Assembly (NCBI GenBank): GCA_025201375.1
Contig: JAIWZP010000036.1
Location: 186,001-250,000 of the forward strand
Origin: Gongronella butleri
Taxonomy: Eukaryota > Mucoromycota > Mucoromycetes > Mucorales > Cunninghamellaceae
Reading direction: 5' to 3'
Length of the DNA stretch: 64,000 nucleotides
Shown: piece after piece, positions 22,401 through 31,703 of the stretch
Layout: the number at the start of each line of letters is the position of its first letter
Numbering within the stretch: the first letter of the stretch is position 1
The notes under the pieces: generated by a model
Seen by the model: only the letters and a program-made list of their open reading frames with translations
Told to the model about the DNA's origin: nothing
The model's database searches: none
Position numbers and translations under genes: made by a program

Positions 22401-23880
22401 GGGCCAAATCAATCCGGTGAAGGCTAACTCGCCGAGATCTCGACGCGATGTCTCCAAACCACAAGCGCTTTTACCGCGTTCGCCCGCTGATTCATTTGAG
22501 GTGTCTCATGCGTCGATACGTTGAGCCGTAGTCGCGTGTGTCACCGAAATGGACAGAAACTTAGCCCCCTTTTACTGGGAGCGTCCCCCAGATCTTGTTC
22601 ATCTGGCCCTATATTCGAGCTAGAGGATGCGGAACACAAAAGTACGACGATGTAAAAATTTTCCAGAGATCGGATCATTCAGTGCTGAGAAAATGCATTT
22701 TTCATAAACTCAGGGTCAAAACAGAATCAAAATGATACCTGAAGGTTAACTCGCCGAGAACTCGGCGCGATGTTCCCAAACCACAAGCGCTTTCACCGCG
22801 TTTGGCCGCTTCTTCATTTGAGACGTCTCTCGAGTCGGGGCGCTCAGCCGTTGCCGCGGTACGAGACCAAATGGTGGCGATTTTACCCCCCTTACGCCAA
22901 TAAAACAGGTGCTTCATCAGAAACTTGCTCATATGGGCCGAAATTTGAACCAGTTGATGGTAGACTCAATTTCTCCAGCAGTGTTAATTTTTTTTCGCGA
23001 TTCAGATCATTCAGTCGCGAGAAATCTCGAGATTCGTGTTTGTTAGTGAAACCCTAGCCTAAAGCAATATATTACCCGTTTCTCCCGATGAGCTGAACCA
23101 TATGGCGCCAAATTTAAACCAGAGGATACTCGACTTCAGAATTGGACGATGTCATGTTTTTTCAGAGATCGGATCACTCAGTCGTAAGAAAATGCATTTT
23201 TCATAATTTCAGGGCCAAATCAGGATCAAAACGGCCCCAGAAAGCTAACTTGCCGAAAACTGGAAGCGATGTTCCCAAACCGCAAGCGCTTTTATCGCGT
23301 TTGGCCGCTGCTTCATTTGATGTGTCTCACGCGTCGGGGCGGTCAGCCGTTGCCGCGGTACAAGGCCAAATGATGTTGAAGTACCTCCATTACGCCTACA
23401 ATTCCGGCGCTTCTTCAGAAACGTGCCCATTTGGTCCCATATTTGGACCAGTTAAGGGTAAAACGAATTTTCCAACGGTGTTAATTTTTTTCGCGAATCG
23501 GATTGCTCAGTCGCGAGAAATTTCGAGATTCGTGTTTGCCAGTGAAAACCCAGCGCCAAACAATGGTTTACGCGTTTCTCCCGACGAGCATGACCCTCTG
23601 GCTCCAAATTTTGACTAGCAGACACTCGATTTATGACTCCAATAATTCCTATTTTTTTCAGAAATCGGATCACTCAGTCTTGAGAAATCTCGATATTCGT
23701 TTTTGTTAGTGAAAACCTTGAGCCAAAATATTATTTTACGCGTTTCTCCCGATGAGACAGACCGCATGGCTCCAAATCAAGATCAGAGGACAATCGATTC
23801 AAGTCTCCAATGATACCAATTTTTTTTTCACAAATCGGATTACCCAGTCCTGAGGAAATGCGCTTTGCAAGAAATTAAAG
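22390..23880 (+). repeat. Satellite-like repeat array R3, period about 166 bp
   Basis: A degenerate array of related blocks. One anchor (gatcattcag or close variants, in the context 'atcggatca.tcagt..tgag') begins at 22673, 23005, 23172, 23501, 23668 and 23838. The spacings are 332, 167, 329, 167 and 170 bp, i.e. multiples of about 166. A second block ('aaaccacaagcgcttt..ccgcgtttggccgc') occurs near 22455, 22780 and 23277. A third ('cgcgtttctcccgatgag') recurs at about 23078, 23572 and 23739. No protein-coding frame runs through. Copies differ by many substitutions, so the array is old. Confidence 0.85.
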
Positions 23881-24049
23881 CTTTTTTGCTTTTTATTTTC
23901 TGAAAAGAGTAAACTTGATGAGATGTAGACGATCTAATTATCACAGCCTATCTGTATCATGATACTACATTGTGGACCTACTATTAAGTCTATAATAGAA
24001 TTGGCTGCGCGGTCGCATTTTGGCTTTAACCACTTGCTTAGCGCCCAGG
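23881..24049. other. Intergenic between repeats
   Basis: Short AT-rich spacer between R3 and R4 copy A. No feature was recognised. Confidence 0.4.
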
Positions 24050-24260
24050 AAATGCTTTGAGAGGATTTAACACAATGCTTTTGGATGTAAAACTTGATTT
24101 TGGATTGAGTAGTTTTACTTTTGAGTCGCGCTCGTGTAGTAAAAACACTTGCTATTGCACATTTCACGGCAATAAAGAGCAAAATTGCACATTGCGCGAT
24201 TTTATTAGGTAAGCTGACATCATGTGAAAGCTTTATTCGATACTAAATTAATTTTATCGT
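24050..24260 (+). repeat. Dispersed repeat family R4, copy A
   Basis: Resembles 25628-25865 in the same orientation. Shared landmarks are 'gcccaggaaatgct', 'tggatgtaaaactt', 'gcgctcgtgtagtaaaaac' and 'ttattc.at.ctaaatta'. No coding sequence was recognised. Confidence 0.75.
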
Positions 24261-24805
24261 TTGGTATCGCGGGACAGAATTACGAATTGAGCGGTTTTTG
24301 AGACACTTGCATTAGAATAAACCGCAAAAATTCGATATGTACCGTATGTACGTACAGCATTTCAGACTTTACCATGCGATTTATTAAAATGGTCAATGAT
24401 CCCTATCATATGATAACACACTTGTCAATGCCTAACAAAAGCAAAGCCAAGTTGCAATTAAAAAAACCAATGGGACTGCCCAATTCTTGAATTATTTTAA
24501 AATCGAGCCCACAATATTCTAGGTTTAGTTTTTTTTTTTTTTTTGTCGTTGGCTCGAAATCCAGTGTTCTTTTGCTAGGGCTTGCCTCTTTAATACCGGT
24601 CGGCGCACCAAACACCATGACGGCCATGACTCGGATCTTGGAACGAAAAAAAGAGGAAGCAAGAGGGCGAGCATACTCTGTAATGTGACCTTAAAGGGTG
24701 GCCAAAATGGACCTTTAACCGGTTTCAGCCTGTCAGTGCGATGTGTCACTATTGTCTTCTTCATCGGAAGTCTTAAAGGGCCGTCATTGAAGACGTTTAT
24801 TTATC

Positions 24806-24840
<35 letters not shown>

Positions 24841-25627
24841 CAGCGAAGCATGATTTCTTGCTTTAGATTTTCCAAAAGAGGAGCGATGCCGGGTTTGCAT
24901 TGGTGGGCAAATACTCGTCTCTGATTGCTGTGTCGCTTATCTCGTTCATTGCGTGCAAAGGAAAGTGGCTCCATCCTAAAATACGAGCAATGGTGCGCAA
25001 TCACAGCCGGGAAGGTTTGCCTTCTGCATCTCACAACAACAGTTTGCGCACAGAGGGCAAAGTCTTATTTGTCAATCACGTTTTGTCTGACAGCGGGTCC
25101 ATCAGCTGTTTACTAGTTGCCATTCGCATCCACCTTGCAAGGCAAGAGCAGCGGGCGCGCCAAAAAAAAAAAAAATGAGCCACGAAAGGGCGTCTTTTGC
25201 AATTTGCCCTCATTTGCGTCTGAATTTAGCTCGTCAATGACCTCCCCGTTTTCGTTGCGTAGAAGAATTATGCCAAGCGCAAATCGTTGCCTTCCGTCAT
25301 CGTTCAAAAAGCGACTCAAGATCACAGTGTACGAGTGCAGTCATTTTAAACACGTCATCATTCCCATGCGCCGGCGTCTTCAATGGTCTGGTGCTCGGCT
25401 TGCATTGTCACAAGCTGCGCAGCATGCTCTGCGCCACGGGCAGCTTGTCGTGCGAGGGCCTTTTGATGTCGTCGGCGGCGGTTTCGGCGTGTTTTCTTCT
25501 TGCTTGAAAAGCAAAATGGAGGACATCGCTAGTACATGCTGGACGTGGGACTCGTAACTAAGCTTCAGGCCACCATCAACCATGGATTTTGCACAATAAT
25601 GTTTTAGCTGGCAAGACGTTTTAATCT
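24261..25627. other. Intergenic, possible relic of a minus-strand gene
   Basis: No gene can be supported. On the minus strand several short open segments look protein-like, for example FLNDDGRQRFALGIILLRNE within 25113-25325 and FGAPTGIKEASPSKRTLDFE within 24406-24627. They cannot be joined into a sensible open frame and match no family I recognise. A 30-T run lies at 24808-24838. This may be a decayed transposon-borne gene or chance. Confidence 0.35.
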
Positions 25628-25865
25628 CTTGCTAGGTGCCCAGGAAATGCTCTTAGAGGATGCAACGCGTCGCCCCTGGATGTAAAATTTAATTTGGAAT
25701 TAAATGGTGTTAATTTTGCCGCGCTCGCTTGATAAAAACGCGAAAAAATCGCCCAAAAATTAAAATCAGCCAAAATGTCGCAAAGTGCCATTTCCTCAAT
25801 TTTAAAAAGTTAACAGACACCGTGTAATTATTTTATTCAATTCTAAATTAAATTTTTCATCGGCA
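25628..25865 (+). repeat. Dispersed repeat family R4, copy B
   Basis: Second copy of the sequence at 24050-24260, with matching blocks in the same order. The two copies are about 1.58 kb apart in direct orientation and enclose the possible gene relic, so they could be flanking direct repeats of one old element. Confidence 0.75.
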
Positions 25866-26494
25866 AATGTTACAAAATAGTGATTCAAGCTGTTTTTAAG
25901 GCACTACTTTAAAGCAAATCACAAATTTGGCGCAAATCGCTATGTACTCAAAATCCAGCGAGGAAAAATCCAATTTAAACATTGCCACGAGTTTCTACAC
26001 CCTCAAAAACATCTAAAACATTTGCTAGAGCTAGATCGTGGATGGCCAAAACCGGGTAGGTGGGGGTTGGGGCGACGACTCTCTCTCTCTCTCTCTCTTT
26101 TTTTTTTTGTTTCCAGAGAATCACCACGCCTTTTTTCCAATACAGATGTTTCCAAGTTCAAGTCGCTTTTCCACTACGTGGAGAAAAGGGGTATATCATA
26201 GTGCACAGAAATCACCCTGCTAAATCACTGCCACATGCCCCACGATAGATGCTCGGCTTGCACCAACGTCCGGATGCTATCAAGTGTGCAGTCCTTCCGT
26301 CCCTTGCTCGAGAGCTACCAGAATACAGTATCGTCTGGAAAGAATACAAGGACATCACAGGCAGCCAGCATTCCGTGTGACTCTCCCTATTCTTTTACAT
26401 GGCCTCTTTCCCTCCCCAAATCTGCTTTGCCTCGCGGCAATTGAAAAGGCAATTTTTTGACCTTTGTTGACCACTGATTTTTTTGGTGAGTAAG
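25866..26494. other. Intergenic, microsatellite
   Basis: No gene seen. A (CT)n microsatellite occurs at about 26081-26098, followed by a T run. The rest shows only short open frames with no recognisable product. Confidence 0.45.
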
Positions 26495-26695
26495 GGCACT
26501 TTTTGCGCTAAATACAGCCAGTTTCAGGCATGGTGGCCGGTCTATACTTATTTTGCTTTTTTATTACGTATTCATGCGAAACCAAGAAGCTGGAAAGAAG
26601 CGCGCGTACAGTGAGCGCGTCTACACAATGCTAAATACAGTATGCTGCTCTTTGAGTCTCAGGGATTCGCCATCGTCTTCCATTTTGCTTAAATC
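26495..26695 (+). repeat. Dispersed repeat family R5, copy B
   Basis: Second copy of the 22185-22400 sequence, same orientation. It includes 'gagcgcgtctacacaatgctaaatacagtatg', where the copy gained a TACAGTA word. Confidence 0.65.
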
Positions 26696-27019
26696 TCGTT
26701 TGGGATATTTCGACGAAGGCTTGCGCGTTGTACTAAAGCTTTCATTGCACCCAGACATTTGCTTTCATGAAAAATATCACTGACTATGGAGTTTTCAGGG
26801 TCTCTACAATGAGCACAAGCAAAAAATAGGGACCAACGGTGTTGTAAAGGCCGCAACAGCCAAAATAAGGCCTCATCTTGGTCTACTGGCTGTATGTATG
26901 CTGGGTCTCTAGTGGTTGCTTGCCGTGCAATAAAAAAGGACGGCTGACGAGGTTGTGGCCGATACAATTGCAAATTAATACGTTTTTTAACGATTTATGG
27001 TAATTTTTTTAGTGAAAAA
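26696..27019. other. Intergenic between repeats
   Basis: About 320 bp between R5 copy B and R1. No gene, RNA or repeat was recognised. Confidence 0.4.
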
Positions 27020-27770
27020 TGCAATATGCAAGGAAGTCACTCTTGTCGTGTAAATTCGAAGGCTGCTCGTTCAAATGAGCCTACACTTAGGTCACTGCGG
27101 CCACTGGATGACGCGCAAGAGACATTTTTGAAAATCAAGGGTTTTCCAAGGGGTGCAGTCGAGGATTTGAAAAGAGAGGAATTTAGGTCCCCAGATCGCC
27201 ACACCATTCAACCACATGGAAAACACAACAGATTTACCGATAAAAATGCAATAAAATTCTAGGGTCCGTTGGTTGGGTTACGCGTAACACGCAAAAAGCT
27301 GAAATTTTTCACGTCAAGGCAAACTCGACGAGGATTAGCCGCAGAGCCATGAAACAGGGATCATCAGAAAGAGCGCGGTCTGATGTGCACGTGGATGTCA
27401 ATGATCACTGTACAAATCAAGTTCTTGGAGATTTTGACGCAAGCAGACTGTTTGCGGGGCAATTTTGACGCGTGAAAAACTGCGTCAAAAGTTGAGCGAC
27501 ACGCGCCTGGTCTTAATTCAATCCATGCATCTGGACCATGACTTGCCGATGGACGCGTCTACGCGCCAACATAGACGCGTTTTCCCAGGATATTTGCCTT
27601 TGAAATAAAATCGAAAATCGGCCATTGCTCGTGACTTAACAGATGTATTGCCCTCTTTTTTGTCAATTTTGTCGGTTTCGCCATACGTGGTTTCATCTGT
27701 GCAAATTTGGGGCTGTTCTGCGGACCTGATTTTTTAATTTTGGATTTGGGGGCTCAACATGGCAAAATTC
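27020..27770 (+). repeat. Dispersed repeat family R1, best copy
   Basis: Aligns over its length, in reverse orientation, with about 62950-63720. It aligns more weakly, in direct orientation, with 13080-13700. The left end aligns in reverse with 37735-37860. A 24-bp block at 27143-27166 is identical, on the other strand, to 63568-63591. Other landmarks are 'cgtcaaggcaaact', 'gtcaatgatcac', 'ttttgacgcgtgaaaaac' and 'tccatgcatctgg'. No open frame covers it and no clear terminal inverted repeats were found. Confidence 0.85.
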
Positions 27771-28293
27771 GGAGTTGCGCGTAGCTCGCCCCAAAGTCTG
27801 ACGACAGCTGAGCTGTACGCAACAAAGTTGTTGCTCCAGACGAGCTCTATCCAGCACGCCCAATGTCGACTGGATCAAATTTTAGGAATGGTGCGCAAAT
27901 GCGAAAAATGCAAAATTGAGCATTTTCCCAGCTGACGCTTTCACACAGTGTTGCAGTGCGTTGCTGTAGGCAGCAAAAATGGAGAGCACGAGAGCATAAT
28001 GATGACGTGCAAGTTTCAATGCGATTCGATTCACAGGATATCTGGACAAGTGCTGGATTTAGGGAAAATTTGAAAAAAGCGCGTCTCCCAGCCCGTACAC
28101 TTGCCTTGGACATGGAAATCAAGTCAATTCCACAGATCAGAGCGCGTGAACACACACCCAAACAAAAAAAAATTAACCTACTTTCTTTGTGCATCAGCAC
28201 GTTCTAACCAACTTTTGCAGAAATACACAAAAATTTAACGTTTAGACAAGGACTTGGATTGATGAAACAAGTAAAACGTTTATAAATACGCGT
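27771..28293. other. Intergenic, no gene seen
   Basis: Flank downstream of the defensin-like gene. Frames of up to about 117 codons exist on both strands but show no family resemblance, signal peptide or intron structure. Confidence 0.45.
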
Positions 28294-28539
28294 CTAGTCA
28301 ATACAGATGCACCGATAAGGTCTAAAGTGGTCGCCATAGTAGGCGCCTTGGCACTGGCCGGAGCGCTTTCCAATGATGATGCAGCCCTCGTTGCATTGAT
28401 TTGGCTGGCGCTTGGCGCAAAACGTGTTGCACAGGCCCTGTTCCTTGCAGCCGGCCTCGCCCGCGCCCTGTGCAGCATGAACAGCCATCGTCAGAGTCGT
28501 CAAAAGTATTAAAAAAACACAAAATCTGAAATTTGCCAT
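28294..28539 (-). CDS. Secreted cysteine-rich defensin-like peptide (probable CS-alpha-beta fold)
   Basis: 81-residue intronless ORF. Residues 1-22 form a clear signal peptide: a short N-region, a hydrophobic FLILLTTLTMAV core, and a cut likely after AVHA. The mature part of about 59 residues has eight cysteines at 31, 37, 41, 49, 53, 63, 77 and 79. C49-x3-C53, then G61-x-C63, then C77-x-C79 is the signature of the CS-alpha-beta defensin fold, shared with fungal plectasin-type and invertebrate defensins. The extra pair could give a fourth disulfide, as in drosomycin or plant defensins. The mature N-terminus is small and acidic and the rest is Lys/Arg-bearing. The start at 28539 is the only ATG before the signal peptide. 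A TATA box lies 78 bp upstream. It sits alone at the edge of a repeat-rich gene desert. Antimicrobial activity is inference; it may also be a signalling or surface peptide. Confidence 0.8.
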   Translation of the reverse strand: MANFRFCVFLILLTTLTMAVHAAQGAGEAGCKEQGLCNTFCAKRQPNQCNEGCIIIGKRSGQCQGAYYGDHFRPYRCICID

Positions 28540-28616
28540 GTTTCGCTTGGGGTCGGTCGCCAAAAAGTGACAAGGCACCACGTACGCGTGCGCGTGGAGA
28601 AAAAAGACGACTCCAC

Positions 28617-28622
28617 TTTATA
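28617..28622 (-). promoter_or_regulatory. TATA box of the defensin-like gene
   Basis: GCTATAAAG on the minus strand, 78 bp upstream of the start codon at 28539. Few other genes in this window have so clear a TATA box, which suggests inducible rather than constitutive expression. Confidence 0.6.
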
Positions 28623-29473
28623 GCATAGCCCCGGGTGGCCCCTGAATGGTTCAGGGCTCGCAAATTTTGAAAACGGCCAATTTCAAGGTGTTGACAATGA
28701 AAGGCACCGTTAGAAAGCGACATAAAGACATTTTGCACGTCACTCATGACAATGTCAATATATCAGAACCTTGCATGCGACGGTGACGATGCGCTTGCAT
28801 GTGCACGTGAGCAGCAAATCATCTTTTTTTTCCCAATTTTTTTTTTTTTTTTTACGCGCACGCATGCCGTGTTACGTCAATGGCCGGCATGGCATTCCTT
28901 GCCCTTGCATCCAGGGGAGGGGTGTGGTGTGCGAACCGGGGAAAGGAGAGGGCGGCACGATGGGAGAGATGAAGGGAGAAGGCGGGGGAGGGGGAGGGGC
29001 GAGGGAGGCGACGCGCCTTTTGCATGGTCAGGGTGATCATCGAGGCATTGGACTCGTCCCCCCCCTTTTTTTTTTCTTTGCTTTCACTTTTTTTCCTCCT
29101 TTTTGCGGGCGCGCTACACCTCGTGCTTGCACGAGATTTGCTCCATTTCCTGTTTTTTTATCGTCTTTTCTTGCTTTTGAGCAACAAGTTCAAGTGAGCC
29201 AGTCTCCTATCTGTATTTTGAGGTAGCAGCTGAGCTAGACGAGATTTTGAGAACAGGGGAGGCGCAGAAACAAGTAAAGAAAAGCCAGAATTGGAGGAGA
29301 TTTATATTTTAGTATACTTCAAACAAGAGGGGGAGAGAGTAAAAGAGGGGAAATAAGACACAAACAGAATAAAGGGGCGAATGGAGAGTGAGTAATTGAT
29401 GCGGATGGGGGTGGAGAGGATGCTGGGGGGGGGAATGGAGGGAATAAATAAGTAAAAAATAAAAAAAGAATCA
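28623..29473. other. Intergenic, no gene seen
   Basis: Between the defensin-like gene's promoter and the 3' end of the membrane protein gene. There is a purine/G-rich stretch at 28912-29010 (ggaggg runs) and T runs near 28827 and 28839-28852. Downstream of 29230 the sequence is purine-rich and should contain the 3' end of the minus-strand gene. Confidence 0.45.
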
Positions 29474-31027
29474 TCATGACGTTGGACACAAGAACCCGCC
29501 ATTGGCTGGTGTAACGACGACGGTGGGCCTGTAGCCAAAGACATCGAGGCCCCAGATGCGCAGTGTCATCCAGAATTGCAATGACAGAGATTGGCGTTGA
29601 TCAGGAGACGTGGAAGAAGAAGAAGAAATAGGGGGGACAGATGCGGAAGGAGGTGCGGACGAGTTTGATGTGGTGTTGTTATTATTAGACGAGCCGCTGT
29701 TGCTGTTGTTATTGTTATTGTTGTTGTTTTGGCCATTGGCACTGCCATGGTTGCCATTAACTGGGTGCTGATCGGCGTCATTGATACCTCGGCCAGTGAT
29801 GGTGTGATTGGCGTTATTGTTGGAGCCATTGGAGCCATTGGGGCCATTATTTTGGCCATTGTTGGTATTTGTGTTGTTGTTGCTGGGAGGCGAGGAAATG
29901 GAATGGGGTGCGGGTGGCAGCGTACAAGCGACTTTCAGGCCAGCAAAGGTGGCATCTGTAAGATCGCGTGCTTGATAATCGAGAGCGACGGCGAGGTGGA
30001 TGTTTGAGATTGCACGCGGGTCGAGGACGACGGGTTCTGGATGATCGTTTTGGAAGCCTTTGCCGATGATGTTGCCGCTAAGGGCGTCCTTGACAAGTAG
30101 GTGCATTTGGATGAAGCGCGTGGGGACCAGCCAATTGGCACGATTGTCCATGGTAAAATTGACGAGCCATTGACTCTCGAATTGGACGTTGCCCACGAGT
30201 GTGCCTTGGCCTGTTTCTGTGATGCGCACGGGGGAAAGCAATGACGCGCCTTCGACGCGGATCAGGGGCGTGCGTGGCCAAAGAACAAACGATAACAGCG
30301 ACACCACAATCAGGCTAACAAACAGGGAAACAACACACATGCGTCGCTTGCCACACGCACGTTGGCCCTGCAATTGCGCACGCCGCTTCTGTTCCGCGGC
30401 CAATCGCTTCTTTTTTTGTTGCAGTGCCAGCGCCTGCCGCTTGGGCCGCCGCGAAGAACACGACACGTAGCAGCACGTGCCAACCCAGCATCCGCGCTCC
30501 AAATCGTCCAATTCGTCGTCCAATTCGTCGCCATATTCGTGCAATCCACCCTTTTTGTGCTTGCGTTGCTGCAAATCCATATCGCTTTCCTCGTTGCCGC
30601 GCCGCGTCGTCGAAGATGCATGACTCGCGTCATCCTCGTCATCCTCGTCGTCGTCGCCTTCTTCGCCTTCATCCACATCGCCAATGGCCGCCAACGCCGA
30701 ACCAGGCTTGTCGCCATACTTTTCTTCTAAACCGCCACCACGCGGACTACCAACTAGCGTATCTTGGCTGCCAAAGGGACGCTTGTACGATTGCAGCGGT
30801 GGAAGAGTCAAATCGAGCTTCAAATCGAAATTGGTACTGCGTCGATCGGCTGCCTGAGACTGTTGGCCCTCCAATGGGTGCACTTGATCTATAAAAAAAA
30901 AAAGGGAGGCGCAAAACGAAGAGAAAAAAAAAAAAAAGAGAGGGAAAATAAAAAAAAAGGAGGTGGGGTTAGAAGCCCGAGAAACAAAAGGAAACAAGGT
31001 TGCAGTGTGGCCATGCATCTCCATGCC

Positions 31028-31091
<64 letters not shown>

Positions 31092-31703
31092 AGCTCGATT
31101 GCATCAAGATGAGCAGCAAGCAACTGCTTGTTAATTTTTTTTTTCCATTGTCCTTTTTTTTTGTTTACCTGTGGCAGTGTAGGTGCTCACGGCAATGGAT
31201 GATGCATGATCGCGGCCGCTTAATGAAGATTTCATAAAGCGGTCGGCAATTGTCAGGCGTGATGTATCTTTTGTGAGGGTGGAGGATGGCAAGGAGGTGG
31301 TGGATGGACGCGCATGAGGCAGGGGAGGCGACAGGGCCTTGCTGTTGGCGGTGGATGGCCGCTTTTTCTTCGTTTTGGGCTTTTCGTCGACATTGTCGTC
31401 GTGGTGGTCGTAGTGGTCGTCGTTTTCGTCGTCGGTGGGCTCCGCGTCGTCGTGGTCATCGAGATTGATGGACGTCATGGTGGATGCCTGCTGTGCGAGC
31501 GACGGTGTAGGTAGCGAGCCATTGCGCGCCATGAAGCGCTCAGCGACCGACAAACGCGGAACCGCGGGCGCAGGTCGCTGGATGGATCCGTCGCTCAAGG
31601 ACCGCGACGCATGACGATCATCACGCGCGTCGTTGGAGGATGAATTAAACAGATCGTCACCCGAAAGCCGCAAAAAGGATGAAAACGACGCGTTCGAGTC
31701 CAT
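29474..31703 (-). CDS. Single-pass membrane protein with LEA_2-like extracytosolic domain
   Basis: Not a named family I can assign. The start at 31703 (MDSNASFSSFLRLSGDD) opens a long, charged, low-complexity cytosolic region with two copies of an AERFM/ADRFM motif (SVAERFMARNGS and TIADRFMKSSLS). A basic juxtamembrane stretch (KKKRLAAEQKRRAQLQ) is followed by one transmembrane helix (CVVSLFVSLIVVSLLSFVLW). The part after it resembles the LEA_2/fibronectin-like fold seen in fungal vacuolar or plasma-membrane proteins (GTLVGNVQFESQWLVNFTMD, then VVLDPRAISNIHLAVALDYQ). A roughly 100-residue Asn/Ser-rich linker precedes a conserved-looking hydrophobic C-terminus (LQFWMTLRIWGLDVFGYRPT). The single intron (about 30891-31168) contains a run of some 60 T on the plus strand. 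Possible sorting to the vacuole or plasma membrane is inference. Confidence 0.72.
31023..31090. repeat. Homopolymer, about 60 T
   Basis: Near-uninterrupted T run inside the intron of the membrane protein gene; on the transcript strand it is poly-A. Length is likely variable and sensitive to sequencing error. Confidence 0.9.

Noticed and set aside
24406..25583. A minus-strand gene between the R4 repeats
   Set aside because: Protein-like fragments exist, but frames could not be joined by credible splice sites and no family was recognised. Kept only as a possible relic.
26081..26110. CT microsatellite as a gene promoter
   Set aside because: No gene start follows it within a sensible distance.
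28746..29226. Open frames downstream of the defensin-like promoter
   Set aside because: They arise from purine- and Gly-coding runs and have no family resemblance.
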